A stretch of 51,873 bases of DNA from Gammaproteobacteria bacterium (GCA_026195895.1 JAPHRO010000063.1:1-51873), one strand, 5' to 3'. Numbered from the stretch's first letter, positions 26,360-36,467 are shown. The notes: generated by a model not told the origin, from the sequence alone. Made by a program: numbers and translations.

Positions 26360-26914
26360 TTATTCAGATACCTGTGCTGGCATGGAAATTATGCGACGAC
26401 CACTGCCATTATCTATTACTTCACCAGTTGGTGACTTCATATAGGCTTTAGGATCGACATTTCCGATATTCACTGGGATAGCAAAACTGCGAGACTGGCT
26501 CCTACCATCCACTACTAGCGTTGCCAGCAGCTTGATATAGTACATACCTTTGGACTGAGGTATGACAGATATGTTTACGACCTGCTTCTCATTAGCATTA
26601 ACAGATCCAAATGAGTGCTTCATTTTCATATCCGCGGACTCGAGCTGGTGAGGTGTTGTATACACTACTTTCAAATCATCGACATTTTTACGAGTAGATA
26701 TTTGCACCTCCACCTCAAGAGTTTCACCAACAGCAGCCGATTTTGACATAGCATAGTTAATGTCGATCGGTGCAACCGGTTTACCTGGATATTTACCTGT
26801 TTGAGACATAGCTGAATGCTCTTTAATTTGTACATCCGAGGCTGAATCATGTTTACAGGCTGTTAATGAGGCTACTGCAATAATAAGCCCGAATTTAAAA
26901 ACACTGGAATTCAT
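26360..26914 (-). CDS. Putative lipoprotein, unknown function
   Basis: 184 residues. Signal peptide with lipobox LTAC (acylated Cys about residue 20). The mature part has predicted beta-strands (VGETLEVEVQIST, MYYIKLLATLVV) and looks like an Ig-like or beta-sandwich fold. It ends with a Gly/Arg/Pro-rich tail. GGAG lies 7 bases before the ATG. It follows the metalloprotease gene by 21 bases, so the two are co-transcribed and may act together at the cell surface or in the periplasm. I do not recognise the family. Confidence 0.75.
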   Translation of the reverse strand: MNSSVFKFGLIIAVASLTACKHDSASDVQIKEHSAMSQTGKYPGKPVAPIDINYAMSKSAAVGETLEVEVQISTRKNVDDLKVVYTTPHQLESADMKMKHSFGSVNANEKQVVNISVIPQSKGMYYIKLLATLVVDGRSQSRSFAIPVNIGNVDPKAYMKSPTGEVIDNGSGRRIISMPAQVSE

Positions 26915-26935
26915 TAATTACTCCATTATCAACAT

Positions 26936-28564
26936 TTAGTTGAGGTCAATAGTAAAACAGGTAGTTGCTGATGCCGCTGAAGGATCTGTAAAACTATACT
27001 CATAGACATCGACAACGTATTCTGCTCCGTTAACCAGATTTGAAATATTCATAGTTTCCGACGTCCCTATAACTTCTGAAAGTGCTACCAGTTGACCGTT
27101 TCTAAAAAGCTGAATATCCGGATCAGTGCCTGTCCCGCCGCTGGCAATAATAGTTGCACTAGTATTCGTCGCTGTAAAATTAAGAAAGCGATGAACACCT
27201 AATCCATTGTAACCTCCATTTTGGGAAGTTGAGCAAACTGTTCTGGTCGATGCTATTCCTAGATCTGTATGAACTGGTATTTGATTTACCGATCCGGGAT
27301 TATTTCTTATTTCAGAATCACCAAATGAATCAATAACTGGAATAGTATCAATATTCTGATTGCCAACGATATTATCTATGGAAGTTCCCACGCTAATATT
27401 TTGTGATCGTAAATTCGAAATAAAACTGAATATACTGGTGGTCGATGGCGTATTTTTTTGTGCCCCTGTTAACACAGTATAAATGGGATTGAAACCCATA
27501 CTTAAGTTATCGACACCGCCGTCATCAGTACTGTCGTAGAGATCATACAAAATGGACTGTACCGAGCATTCGTTATACCAGCCTGCATTGGTACAGTTGT
27601 TCCCTTCTACATTAATATCAAATCCGCTGCTTTGTCTAATCCCATAGGAATCTCGATAATACTGATCATCAGTAGCCATACCCGAAAACGCATTGCCCCA
27701 GCCTTCACCGAAAGCAACACGAATATCCAGAATATCACCCCCGCTGTGTGAACCACCGATGGAATCTGAACGTGAGAAAAACTCTTCGAAATAATGACCC
27801 CATTCGTGAACGATGACATGACCATCGTATTCATCGGTATCGTTATCCGCATCGCCTAGTATAAATATCTCAGTGCCATTGAAATGCGAGGTAGTAATTT
27901 GTCCGAGCGCCGTAGACCCTGAAGATGCCACGTTATTGACGCTCCAGTTTAATTTCAAAGATTGAAAATTAGCCGTAGCATCGACAGATAACACTTTGTT
28001 AAAGGCAACATATACACTATCTAAAATAGCAAAAGGTGCCGCTACTCGTGTTCCGGTATAATAAGTTCCGCCCCATCCTGAAGAAGCATTAAGATTCTTT
28101 GTAATATTGGAAGAACCCATATCAAATGGTACGGTTTCCATTGAATAAATCGCCTGGCCTTGAGTATTGTCAACCACCGTAAAATTCCAGGACGGCGTAC
28201 CCGTTTGAACCATTTCTGCCACAGCACGAATCATGAAACTACTGCTGCCGCCTGGTGCAGTAATGGTGTAGTTTCCATTGATATCGGTTTTAGTCGATGC
28301 AATTACACCATTACAGACTGCCTCAACAGTGGCGCCTCTAACAGGATCCTGTGTGGTGTTACTGTAGTCCAGACCATTTGTTGTCACATTATGATGAACA
28401 TGGTCGTAGGTTACTGTTCCCGAAATAGTAATGTTCGCGCCAGTTCCCTGGGTACAGTTAACAGTCGATGTACTACTAGAACCGCCACCGCTACAACCAG
28501 AAAGAACAATAATGCTCATCGCAGCTAAAACACCTGTTCCACGTAAAATCGAAGCAACACCCAT
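26936..28564 (-). CDS. Lipoprotein zinc metalloprotease (gluzincin-like)
   Basis: 542 residues. Lipobox LSGC places the acylated Cys at 24. Residues ~45-115 resemble a carboxypeptidase-regulatory-type beta-sandwich (ISGTVTYD...VRGATVEAVCNG...TDINGNYTI). The zinc site is HEWGH (253-257), and FGEGWGNAF with Glu287 is a good third ligand, as in M36-like HExxH...EGW enzymes. The last ~110 residues look like a PPC-type C-terminal domain (ATIIASGGTGTDPDIQLFRNG). All catalytic residues seem present. It is transcribed with a small lipoprotein. Substrate unknown. Confidence 0.82.
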   Translation of the reverse strand: MGVASILRGTGVLAAMSIIVLSGCSGGGSSSTSTVNCTQGTGANITISGTVTYDHVHHNVTTNGLDYSNTTQDPVRGATVEAVCNGVIASTKTDINGNYTITAPGGSSSFMIRAVAEMVQTGTPSWNFTVVDNTQGQAIYSMETVPFDMGSSNITKNLNASSGWGGTYYTGTRVAAPFAILDSVYVAFNKVLSVDATANFQSLKLNWSVNNVASSGSTALGQITTSHFNGTEIFILGDADNDTDEYDGHVIVHEWGHYFEEFFSRSDSIGGSHSGGDILDIRVAFGEGWGNAFSGMATDDQYYRDSYGIRQSSGFDINVEGNNCTNAGWYNECSVQSILYDLYDSTDDGGVDNLSMGFNPIYTVLTGAQKNTPSTTSIFSFISNLRSQNISVGTSIDNIVGNQNIDTIPVIDSFGDSEIRNNPGSVNQIPVHTDLGIASTRTVCSTSQNGGYNGLGVHRFLNFTATNTSATIIASGGTGTDPDIQLFRNGQLVALSEVIGTSETMNISNLVNGAEYVVDVYEYSFTDPSAASATTCFTIDLN

Positions 28565-28686
28565 GAATTATTTCCTTGTTATCTAATGCATCACAAAATA
28601 TATCATGATCTTAGACGCTAATTATGTGATCCGTTCAAGTATAATCTGGAAAATTATTTTAATTATCACTCATTCAAAGCAGAGCT

Positions 28687-30351
28687 ATGGCCCAATATAT
28701 TTTTACCATGAATGGTGTGGGTAAGGTTGTCCCACCCAAAAAACAGATTCTTAAAGACATTTACCTGAATTTTTTCCCCGGCGCAAAAATCGGTGTGCTC
28801 GGTTACAACGGTGCGGGTAAATCGACGCTGCTGCGCATTATGGCCGGTGTTGACCAGGACTATATTGGTGAAGCCCGCCCGCAGCCGGGCATCAAAATCG
28901 GCTATTTGCAACAGGAGCCTGAGCTGGATCCCGATAAAGACGTTAAAGGCAATGTTGAAGATGGGCTGAAAGACATCAAGGAAGCGCAGCAAAAACTGGA
29001 CGCGGTCTATGCCGCCTATGCCGAACCGGATGCGGACTTCGATGCGCTGGCGGCTGAACAGGCCCGGCTGGAAAATATTATCCAGGCATCGGATTCACAT
29101 AATCTGGACCTTAAACTCGAAGTCGCTGCCGATGCCCTGCGCCTGCCACCCTGGGATGCTGATGTTACCAAGCTATCTGGGGGTGAACGCCGCCGTGTTG
29201 CGCTGTGTCGTTTGCTGATGTCGAATCCCGATATGCTGATTCTCGACGAACCCACCAACCATCTGGATGCTGAATCGGTGGCCTGGCTGGAACGCTTCCT
29301 CAAGGAATATCAGGGCACCGTGGTGGCCGTTACCCATGACCGCTACTTCCTCGATAACGTCGCCGGCTGGATTCTGGAACTGGATCGTGGCCAGGGTATT
29401 CCCTGGGAAGGCAATTATTCCTCCTGGCTGGAACAGAAAGAAAAACGCCTGGAACAGGAAGAAAAGAAAGAAGCGGGTCGTCAGAAAGCCATCAAAGCGG
29501 AACTGGAATGGGTGCGTTCCAATGCCAAGGGCCGGCATGCCAAGAGCAAGGCGCGTTTATCACGCTTTGAAGAATTATCCTCAGACGATTACCAGAAACG
29601 TTCTGAAACCAAGAGCCTGTATATTCCCCCCGGCCAGCGCCTGGGCGACATGGTGATCGAAGCGGACAATATCGGCAAGGGATTTGGTGACAGGGTGCTG
29701 TATGAAGGCATGAGTTTCAATTTACCCAAAGGCGGTATTGTCGGTGTCATCGGGCCGAACGGTGCAGGTAAAACCACCCTGTTCCGCATACTTACCGGTG
29801 AAGAACAGCCGGATACAGGCACGATCAAGATTGGCGACACTGTTGAAATCGGTTATGTGGATCAGAGTCGCGATAGCCTGGATGGCAGTAAAACCATCTG
29901 GGAAGAAATATCCGATGGGCTGGATAATATCGCCATTGGCAAATACACCATTTCCTCGCGCGCTTATGTCAGCCATTTCAATTTCAAAGGTGAGGATCAG
30001 CAGAAATACATTAAAGACCTGTCCGGCGGTGAGCGCAATCGGGTACATCTGGCCAAGCTGCTGAAAAAAGGCGCCAACCAGCTGCTACTGGACGAACCCA
30101 CCAATGACCTGGATGTGGAAACCCTGCGCGCACTGGAAGAAGCCCTGCTGGACTTCCCCGGTTGTGCCGTGGTGATATCCCATGATCGCTGGTTCCTCGA
30201 TCGAATTGCGACTCATATTCTGGCCTTTGAAGGCGATAGTCAGGTAACCTTCTTTGAAGGTAATTATTCTGATTATGAAGAAGATCGCAAACGCCGGCTG
30301 GGGGATGAGGCGCTGAATCCACATCGAATAAAATACAAACGTTTGAAATAA
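28687..30351 (+). CDS. ettA: Energy-dependent translational throttle protein EttA (ABC-F)
   Basis: Ribosome-bound ABC-F ATPase that gates early elongation according to ATP/ADP level. Two ATPase domains with Walker [10 protein letters not shown] and GPNGAGKTT, signatures LSGGERRR and LSGGERNR, and Walker [11 protein letters not shown] and [10 protein letters not shown]. The Lys/Glu-rich linker ([17 protein letters not shown]) and the [19 protein letters not shown] start match EttA. 554 residues is normal. It is followed by a hairpin terminator. Confidence 0.97.
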   Translation: MAQYIFTMNGVGKVVPPKKQILKDIYLNFFPGAKIGVLGYNGAGKSTLLRIMAGVDQDYIGEARPQPGIKIGYLQQEPELDPDKDVKGNVEDGLKDIKEAQQKLDAVYAAYAEPDADFDALAAEQARLENIIQASDSHNLDLKLEVAADALRLPPWDADVTKLSGGERRRVALCRLLMSNPDMLILDEPTNHLDAESVAWLERFLKEYQGTVVAVTHDRYFLDNVAGWILELDRGQGIPWEGNYSSWLEQKEKRLEQEEKKEAGRQKAIKAELEWVRSNAKGRHAKSKARLSRFEELSSDDYQKRSETKSLYIPPGQRLGDMVIEADNIGKGFGDRVLYEGMSFNLPKGGIVGVIGPNGAGKTTLFRILTGEEQPDTGTIKIGDTVEIGYVDQSRDSLDGSKTIWEEISDGLDNIAIGKYTISSRAYVSHFNFKGEDQQKYIKDLSGGERNRVHLAKLLKKGANQLLLDEPTNDLDVETLRALEEALLDFPGCAVVISHDRWFLDRIATHILAFEGDSQVTFFEGNYSDYEEDRKRRLGDEALNPHRIKYKRLK

Positions 30352-30360
30352 ATACCGGCT

Positions 30361-30390
30361 TTTCGCGAGCTTCAGCTCGCGAAAGACTTT
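30361..30390 (+). terminator. Intrinsic terminator of ettA
   Basis: TTTCGCGAGCT and AGCTCGCGAAA form an 11-bp stem about 10 bases after the ettA stop. The following T-tract (GACTTTAT) is weak. Confidence 0.65.
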
Positions 30391-30460
30391 ATAAATCCAC
30401 CTTGCGTTTGCGCAGACCAGGTCTATTCTCTTTTAATATCAATTGCTTATTAAAAGAAAC

Positions 30461-32824
30461 ATGCCCCCTACCCCAAATAACTCCATTTTACCCGGCTACA
30501 TCGGTCGCTTCAGGATCATCAGTGAACTCGGCAAAGGCGCACAGGGTATCGTCTACCTTGCCTCCGATACACAACTCGAACGCAATGTCGCTATTAAAAC
30601 GATTCAGTTTGAAAGACCTACTGCAAAACTGAAAACGCAGTTTCTCAAAGAATCAAGAACGGTCAGCAAACTTCAGCATCCCGGTATTATTACCCTGTAT
30701 GAAGCCGATGAACATCTCGGCAAGCCATATCTCGTTTTTGAGTATGTGGATGGAATATCACTGAAAGAACATTTAATAAAAAATGGCAAACTGTCGCCCA
30801 AAGATGCCATTAATATTTTAGCGCCGGTTTTAAATGCCATCGCTTATGCGCATAAACGCGGTGTGGTTCATCGAGATTTAAGCCCGGATAATATTATGCT
30901 GACCGAGGGTAACGGCAAACCTCGATTAATGGATTTTGGTATTGCATCACTGCTCGGCAACAAATCTGACGATGGCATCTGGGGCACCTTAAAATATTTA
31001 TCGCCAGAGCAATGTGAAAACAAAGATCCCATTCCCTCTTCTGATATTTTTACCCTTGGTTTAATTTTATTTGAAATGCTCACCGGTAAACCGGCCATTG
31101 AAGTCGACAATAAATTTGCGGCAATAAATAAAATTGTAAATGAAGAAATTGTATTACCTGATAGCATCGCACCCGCTTTAAAAAACATCATAAAAAAAGC
31201 CCTGGAAAAAATGCCTGAAGCGCGTTATGCCGATGCGCTGGATATGCGCCAGGACCTGTTAAAACATTTGCATCAAATTGCACCGGATGTGTCATCAGCC
31301 GCATCGAATGAAAACAGTTCCGATAACAGCACGCTCAATTTCTTGCTGCGTCGCATGGAGCACAAAAAAGATTTTCCAACCATGTCACATCAGGTGGTGG
31401 AAATCAGTCAGAAAGCGCAGGCCGGTAATGAATTTTCAGCCAATGCTTTGTCGAACGCGATACTTAAAGATTATTCCCTTTCCACAAAGCTGTTGCGACT
31501 GGTTAACTCACCGATGTATGGACATTATGGCGGCCGTATCAGCACTATTTCGCGCGCCGTGGTTATCCTGGGGTTTGAAGAAGTGCGCAACGCAGCACTG
31601 GGATTAATATTGCTGGATCATCTGAAAGATAAAAATCAGGCAAGCTCACTGAAAGAAGCCTGCATCAGTTCAATGATGAGTGGCAGCATTGCCAACGGCC
31701 TGGCGCATAAGCTTAGACTACGCGACATGGAAGAAGCCTATGTCTGCTCCATGTTTCATAATCTTGGTAAATTATTGGCCATCTATTATTTTCCCGATGA
31801 AGCCGAAGTTATCCAGGATGTGGTTAAACACAAACAGATGAAGGAAAACCATGCGGCCGAGTCGGTGCTCGGGGTCAGCTATGAGGAAATTGGCATCGCC
31901 GTTGGCGAATCCTGGCAGTTACCCACCGAACTGATAGAAAGCATGCATACCTTGCCACCGGGTGAATTAAAAAAACCATTGAGTCAAAGTGATCTGCTGA
32001 AACACGTATCCGGTTTTTCCAATGAATATTGCGAACTTATTTCAACCACCACTGCCGAAGAAAGGCAGCAAAATTTCGAAACACTGGCATCGCGCTATAA
32101 CAACACCGTCACGATTTCGCGCGCGCAAATGGATGACATCGTCAGCAACGCCGTCAATGAAATGCAAAAATATGCCCAACTTGTTAATCTCGATTTAAAA
32201 CAAAGCACCTTGTTTAGCCGAGCCAGTTCCTGGTCATCAAAAACTGAAAATAATGCAACTGACACCAGCAACAATGATGCAATTATTTCTGAAACCAGTG
32301 CGTCGGAAGAATTATCCCGCCAGCAAAATATTCTACATGCCATTCAGGAAATTACCGATGCGATTCTGGAAGGGGCATCGCTCAATGACATCCTGGTCAT
32401 GGTGATGGAAACGATTTACAGCGGATTTGGTTTTACCCGGGTCATGTTCTGTTTTATTAACAAATCACGCACCTCGATTATCGCTCGTTTTGGCTTTGGG
32501 CGTGATGTTGAAATATTAACCCAGCGTTTTAGTATTCCATTGGGCGGCGAAAAAGATATCTTTAATCAGGCATTAACCCAGTGCAAAGATCTCGTTATAG
32601 AAGATGTCAATTCGACCGACTGTAAGGATCTGATACCTGACTGGTATCGCGATAAATACGCAAAAAATTCCATGCTCGTTTATCCTATCGTGGTAAAAAA
32701 TATACCCATGGGTATTTTGTATATCGATAGCATCACGCCCATATCCATTGGCGATGAAAGCCGGCTGAGCATGATCAAAACTTTGCGCAATCAAATTGTG
32801 CTGGCGATTCGACAAAGCACCTAG
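30461..32824 (+). CDS. Ser/Thr protein kinase fused to HDOD and GAF domains
   Basis: 787 residues from ATG 30461 (a TTG 18 bases upstream is in frame). Residues ~15-270 are a Hanks-type kinase: Gly-loop LGKGAQGIVYLA, VAIKTI lysine, HRDLSPDNI catalytic loop, DFGIA metal site and TLKYLSPEQC. Residues ~295-500 are an HDOD domain (LSTKLLRLVNSPMYG, FHNLGKLLAIYYFP). Residues ~620-785 are a GAF-like domain with IPMGILYIDS. The kinase residues appear complete, so it is probably active. HDOD domains are common in signalling, often tied to motility or c-di-GMP. No partner phosphatase is nearby. Confidence 0.92.
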   Translation: MPPTPNNSILPGYIGRFRIISELGKGAQGIVYLASDTQLERNVAIKTIQFERPTAKLKTQFLKESRTVSKLQHPGIITLYEADEHLGKPYLVFEYVDGISLKEHLIKNGKLSPKDAINILAPVLNAIAYAHKRGVVHRDLSPDNIMLTEGNGKPRLMDFGIASLLGNKSDDGIWGTLKYLSPEQCENKDPIPSSDIFTLGLILFEMLTGKPAIEVDNKFAAINKIVNEEIVLPDSIAPALKNIIKKALEKMPEARYADALDMRQDLLKHLHQIAPDVSSAASNENSSDNSTLNFLLRRMEHKKDFPTMSHQVVEISQKAQAGNEFSANALSNAILKDYSLSTKLLRLVNSPMYGHYGGRISTISRAVVILGFEEVRNAALGLILLDHLKDKNQASSLKEACISSMMSGSIANGLAHKLRLRDMEEAYVCSMFHNLGKLLAIYYFPDEAEVIQDVVKHKQMKENHAAESVLGVSYEEIGIAVGESWQLPTELIESMHTLPPGELKKPLSQSDLLKHVSGFSNEYCELISTTTAEERQQNFETLASRYNNTVTISRAQMDDIVSNAVNEMQKYAQLVNLDLKQSTLFSRASSWSSKTENNATDTSNNDAIISETSASEELSRQQNILHAIQEITDAILEGASLNDILVMVMETIYSGFGFTRVMFCFINKSRTSIIARFGFGRDVEILTQRFSIPLGGEKDIFNQALTQCKDLVIEDVNSTDCKDLIPDWYRDKYAKNSMLVYPIVVKNIPMGILYIDSITPISIGDESRLSMIKTLRNQIVLAIRQST

Positions 32825-32860
32825 CCTGTTTTACCCCTTAAATACATTAGGGTTTTATGA

Positions 32861-32866
32861 TATGAT
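32861..32866 (+). promoter_or_regulatory. Candidate extended -10 promoter before the DASS transporter
   Basis: TGATATGAT is an extended -10 element (TGnTATGAT) followed by a GC-rich discriminator CCGCGCCC. The -35 (TTAAAT at 32838) is weak. It lies about 100 bases upstream of the GTG start. Confidence 0.5.
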
Positions 32867-32967
32867 CCGCGCCCGAAACTCCCGGGCGTGTCTGAATTTA
32901 GATTCCTGCAACTCAGTGAAATGTCTGGTAGTTTGAATCCTGTCCATCAACATCAGAGATTTCGATT

Positions 32968-34926
32968 GTGCCCGAGACTGAAACTAGCCCACTACCCCTG
33001 AAAAAAATTATTGCTGCCATCATCTTCATTGCAGTAGCTATTGGCCTTTCGTTCGTTGTACCCAGTGTCCAAATTGCCTGGGTAACAGCGATATTACTAT
33101 TTACCATTTACCTGTTTGCTTTTGAAGTGGTTGATGTCGATGTCGCTGCGATCAGTATTATGGTCATACTTGGGCTAACCAGTTTACTGGCACCGTTTAT
33201 GGGGCTAGAAAAAGGCCTGGTCGATACCTCCCAGATATTCAACGGTTTCTCCAGTAATGCCGTTATCTCCATTATCGCCGTCATGATCATTGGTGCCGGA
33301 CTCGATAAAACAGGCATGATGAGCCAGGTGGCCACCCTGATTCTTAAATTTGGCGGCAGCACTGAAAAACGTATCATTCCGATCATTTCCAGTACCGTGG
33401 GGATTATTTCTTCATTTATGCAGAATGTAGGTGCCGCCGCTCTATTCCTGCCCGTGGTGAGTCGTATTTCTGCGCGCTCAGGTTTGCCCATGTCGCGTTT
33501 ACTCATGCCCATGGGCTTTTGCGCCATCCTGGGTGGCACGGTGACCATGGTCGGCTCCAGCCCGCTGATTCTGCTGAATGACCTGATTCTGGCATCGAAT
33601 CAGGCATTACCCGCAGACAAACAGATGGAAACCTGGTCGCTGTTTTCGGTCACTCCAGTTGGTCTGGCCCTGGTGGCTACGGGTATTCTTTATTTTGTAA
33701 TAGCCGGACGTTTTGTACTGCCCAGCAGCAAGGGTGAGGATGGATCGAGTCTGAAAACAACCGATTACTTTGACAATATTTATGGCGTTGACTACGAAAT
33801 AAATGAAGTCGTCGTGCCACCGAGTAGTCCACTGGTTGGCAAATGCATTGATGACATAGAAAGTGATTTTCCGGTTCGCATCGTAGCCGTAGATAAAGGT
33901 GATGGTCCCCGATTTGGCGCACAGAGCATGGATCGTAGCACCGGTATTGATGCAGGCATGATCCTCGGCCTGCTAGCAGATGATGAAATTTTCAAACACT
34001 TTGTCATGGCAACGAAAGTTGAAGTCAAAAAAGAGCTTGATGTAATGACCGATGCCCTGACCTCAAGTAAATCAGGTATCGCCGAAGTTGTCATCGCCCC
34101 GGGTTCCCAGCTCATTGGTAAAACTGCTCGCGATCTATGGATGCGTAAAACTTACGGTCTGTCTCTGCTAGCAATTCATCGGGGTGGTGAAACAATCATC
34201 CGTGAAGGTGGCGGCGTGCGTGATACCGCATTTCAATCCGGTGATGCGCTGGTGGTTCATACAACCTGGCATGATCTGGCACGTCTTGCGCGGGATCGTA
34301 ATTTTGTTGTGGTCACCACCGAATATCCCCATGAAGAATTGCGCCCTCACAAGGTACGTTGTGCGGGTATTTTCTTTGGCCTGGCATTATTTTTAGTATT
34401 ATTTACAGATTTACGTTTATCTATTTCACTGCTTACCGGTGCCATGGGTATGGTGCTAACGCGGGTGCTCACCATTGATGAAGCCTACGAAGCAGTAAGC
34501 TGGAAAACTGTATTCCTGTTAGCCAGTTTAATCCCGCTGGGACTGGCGGTGGAAACCTCCGGCACCGCGGCCTGGATTGCCGATCAAACATTATCGGTGC
34601 TCGGCGGAGTGCCAACCTGGGTGCTGCAACTGGCAATTGCTGTACTGGCGACCTTCTTCACCCTGGTCATGTCCAATGTCGGTGCGACCGTATTACTGGT
34701 ACCCCTGGCCGTGAATATTGCGATCGGTGCCGGCGCCAATCCAGCGGTATTTGCACTGACTGTCGCCATTGCCACTTCCAATTCCTTCCTTATTCCTACT
34801 CATCAGGTTAATGCATTAATCATGGGACCAGGCGGTTATGGGGTAGCGGATTACATGAAAGCAGGCGGTATTATGACCATCCTGTTCCTGGTCGTATCTA
34901 TGCTGATGTTGAATTTGATATTTTAA
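32968..34926 (+). CDS. DASS/SLC13-family anion transporter with TrkA-C domains
   Basis: 652 residues. N- and C-terminal TM bundles flank a central soluble region that holds two RCK-C (TrkA-C) domains, seen as VVVPPSSPLVGKCIDDIE...(~275) and VVIAPGSQLIGKTARDLWMRKTYGLSLLAIHRGG (~370-410). The C-terminal FTLVMSNVGATVLLVPLAVNIA and SNSFLIPTHQVNALIMGPGGY motifs are typical. Such proteins move sulfate, dicarboxylates or similar anions. The start is GTG 32968, within weak ribosome-binding context (AGAG). A 15-bp-stem terminator follows. Confidence 0.92.
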   Translation: MPETETSPLPLKKIIAAIIFIAVAIGLSFVVPSVQIAWVTAILLFTIYLFAFEVVDVDVAAISIMVILGLTSLLAPFMGLEKGLVDTSQIFNGFSSNAVISIIAVMIIGAGLDKTGMMSQVATLILKFGGSTEKRIIPIISSTVGIISSFMQNVGAAALFLPVVSRISARSGLPMSRLLMPMGFCAILGGTVTMVGSSPLILLNDLILASNQALPADKQMETWSLFSVTPVGLALVATGILYFVIAGRFVLPSSKGEDGSSLKTTDYFDNIYGVDYEINEVVVPPSSPLVGKCIDDIESDFPVRIVAVDKGDGPRFGAQSMDRSTGIDAGMILGLLADDEIFKHFVMATKVEVKKELDVMTDALTSSKSGIAEVVIAPGSQLIGKTARDLWMRKTYGLSLLAIHRGGETIIREGGGVRDTAFQSGDALVVHTTWHDLARLARDRNFVVVTTEYPHEELRPHKVRCAGIFFGLALFLVLFTDLRLSISLLTGAMGMVLTRVLTIDEAYEAVSWKTVFLLASLIPLGLAVETSGTAAWIADQTLSVLGGVPTWVLQLAIAVLATFFTLVMSNVGATVLLVPLAVNIAIGAGANPAVFALTVAIATSNSFLIPTHQVNALIMGPGGYGVADYMKAGGIMTILFLVVSMLMLNLIF

Positions 34927-34940
34927 TTCCCCGCGAATTT

Positions 34941-34976
34941 ATTCTTTTATCTCACATTGCCGTGAGATAAAAGAAT
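34941..34976 (+). terminator. Intrinsic terminator after the DASS transporter
   Basis: ATTCTTTTATCTCAC and GTGAGATAAAAGAAT form a perfect 15-bp stem with a 6-base loop, 14 bases after the stop. The T-tract is within the stem, so it may act in both directions or as an mRNA-end hairpin. Confidence 0.7.
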
Positions 34977-35054
34977 GTCTGGATTGATTATCGATTCAGA
35001 TAATCGTATTGTTTAGGCTCAGAAAATGGCCGATAAAAATCAAAAGATACAATT

Positions 35055-35990
35055 ATGGACAATTCGAAATTCAATGTGGTTTTAAGCAACCAGATCGAAA
35101 CCGGCAAGGATCGCACCCAGGTTATAGAAAACCTTGCCAGACTATTTAAAACCTCGCCGCAGAAAATTCAGAAGCTTTTCGAAAAAGCTGAAACGGTGAT
35201 CAAGAAAGACATCCCCGAAGCACAGGCTAAAAAATTTCAACTGGCCATTCATAAAACGGGTGGTATATGCCACCTGCTAGAAGTGCCATCGGATTTTGCT
35301 GACTTACCGGATATCGCTGAACCAGTAGCAACCCGCGAAACAAAAGTTGAAATCCAGCCATTTAATAAAATCGACGTTCCCAAAGAAAATAAAAGAATTT
35401 CCCTCGGCCTGGTATATGAAAAGCCGGAATCATCGGAAAAACAGGATGCAGCAATAGCATCTGTCGACGCAGAAAATTTCTGTCCTGAATGCGGCACGAT
35501 CAGAGCGAGCGCAGACTCTGTTTGTCTACACTGTAATTATGATCCTCTGGCGAAAGAAAAAATCAATTTTAAAAAATTTATTATCCCATCCGCAGCAGTA
35601 ATTTTAATAGGTATGCTGGCTTATATTTTTGGATTGCCGTTATACAAAGAATACAGTAAAAAGGTGGCGATAAATGAAGGTCTGCTAGTTGCATTTGATG
35701 TAAAAAATAAAGTCACTGAGTTTATAGAAAAAACCAATTTCTGGCCTAACCAAAATATTGATGCCAGTCTGCCTAAAGACATCAGCAATAACATCATCGA
35801 ATCGGTCATTATCAGTGACAACGCGGTAATCACCGCAACTCTAAGAGCGTCCGTATTAAATAAAACCAATCAGACACTGATATTTACACCACGCGTTTTA
35901 AACGGTCGCGTTATATGGAATTGCCACAAGGGAAGCCTGGAAGAAAAATATCGCCCCGAACTGTGCATAGCACGCATACCTGCACAATAA
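35055..35990 (+). CDS. Zinc-ribbon, transmembrane and pilin-like domain protein
   Basis: 311 residues in three parts. Residues 1-~78 are a helical domain with a basic centre (FKTSPQKIQKLFEKAETVIKK). Residues 143-160 are a zinc ribbon with CPEC and CLHC. One TM helix spans ~175-197. The C-terminal ~110 residues resemble the globular part of type IV pilins: VKNKVTEFIEKTNFWP, then TLIFTPRVLNGRVIWNC (Cys290), then KYRPELC (Cys304), the usual disulfide loop. It lacks a prepilin peptidase site, and the TM is internal, so it should stay in the inner membrane with the pilin-like part outside. No pilus genes are nearby. Function unknown. Confidence 0.75.
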   Translation: MDNSKFNVVLSNQIETGKDRTQVIENLARLFKTSPQKIQKLFEKAETVIKKDIPEAQAKKFQLAIHKTGGICHLLEVPSDFADLPDIAEPVATRETKVEIQPFNKIDVPKENKRISLGLVYEKPESSEKQDAAIASVDAENFCPECGTIRASADSVCLHCNYDPLAKEKINFKKFIIPSAAVILIGMLAYIFGLPLYKEYSKKVAINEGLLVAFDVKNKVTEFIEKTNFWPNQNIDASLPKDISNNIIESVIISDNAVITATLRASVLNKTNQTLIFTPRVLNGRVIWNCHKGSLEEKYRPELCIARIPAQ

Positions 35991-36002
35991 AAAACATGCG
36001 AT

Positions 36003-36467
36003 TTAATTAGCTAATTTATGCAATGATTCATTGATGGCATCGTCGAGCAGAGTATCAAAATAATCGGGCGCACTGATGCCGATAATTTTTCTGCTGAGTT
36101 CCTGCCCCTTCGAATCCATAAAAATAATGGTGGGGGATACATCCGCATCATAGCGCATAGCGATTTGATCAGCCGTTGTTCTAATTCCGCTAGCGTCAAT
36201 AACATTGAAATAACTTTCGGTTTTTATTTCCCTGATTATCACTTTATCGGCATAAGCAGAATCCTTCTGCATGGGAATCAGAAAATTCTCCTTAATATAT
36301 TCACAATACTCACATTCTTCGGCCGAAAAGAGTATTAGCAGAGGAAGACCAGCCTTATTAGCATTGTGGAATTCAACACGTAAATCTTTGACCTGCTTTA
36401 AATGACCGGCATGTAAAGGCGTGATCATTCCTGTGAGCAGAAATAGTAAAAAAATTAGTTTTTTCAT
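36003..36467 (-). CDS. Periplasmic thioredoxin-fold protein
   Basis: 154 residues with signal peptide MKKLIFLLFLLTGMITPLHA. The active site is CEYC (Cys52, Cys55) in LFSAEECEYCEYIK, and VSPTIIF carries the cis-Pro. It resembles SoxW/DsbC-like or thioredoxin_2-type periplasmic proteins that reduce or isomerise disulfides. It converges with the zinc-ribbon/pilin-like gene, which has a disulfide-type Cys pair, but a link is only a guess. Confidence 0.88.
   Translation of the reverse strand: MKKLIFLLFLLTGMITPLHAGHLKQVKDLRVEFHNANKAGLPLLILFSAEECEYCEYIKENFLIPMQKDSAYADKVIIREIKTESYFNVIDASGIRTTADQIAMRYDADVSPTIIFMDSKGQELSRKIIGISAPDYFDTLLDDAINESLHKLAN

Noticed and set aside
32900-32960. tRNA-like segment AGTTTGAATCCT resembling a T-arm
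   Set aside because: No matching acceptor stem, anticodon arm or D-arm can be drawn around it.
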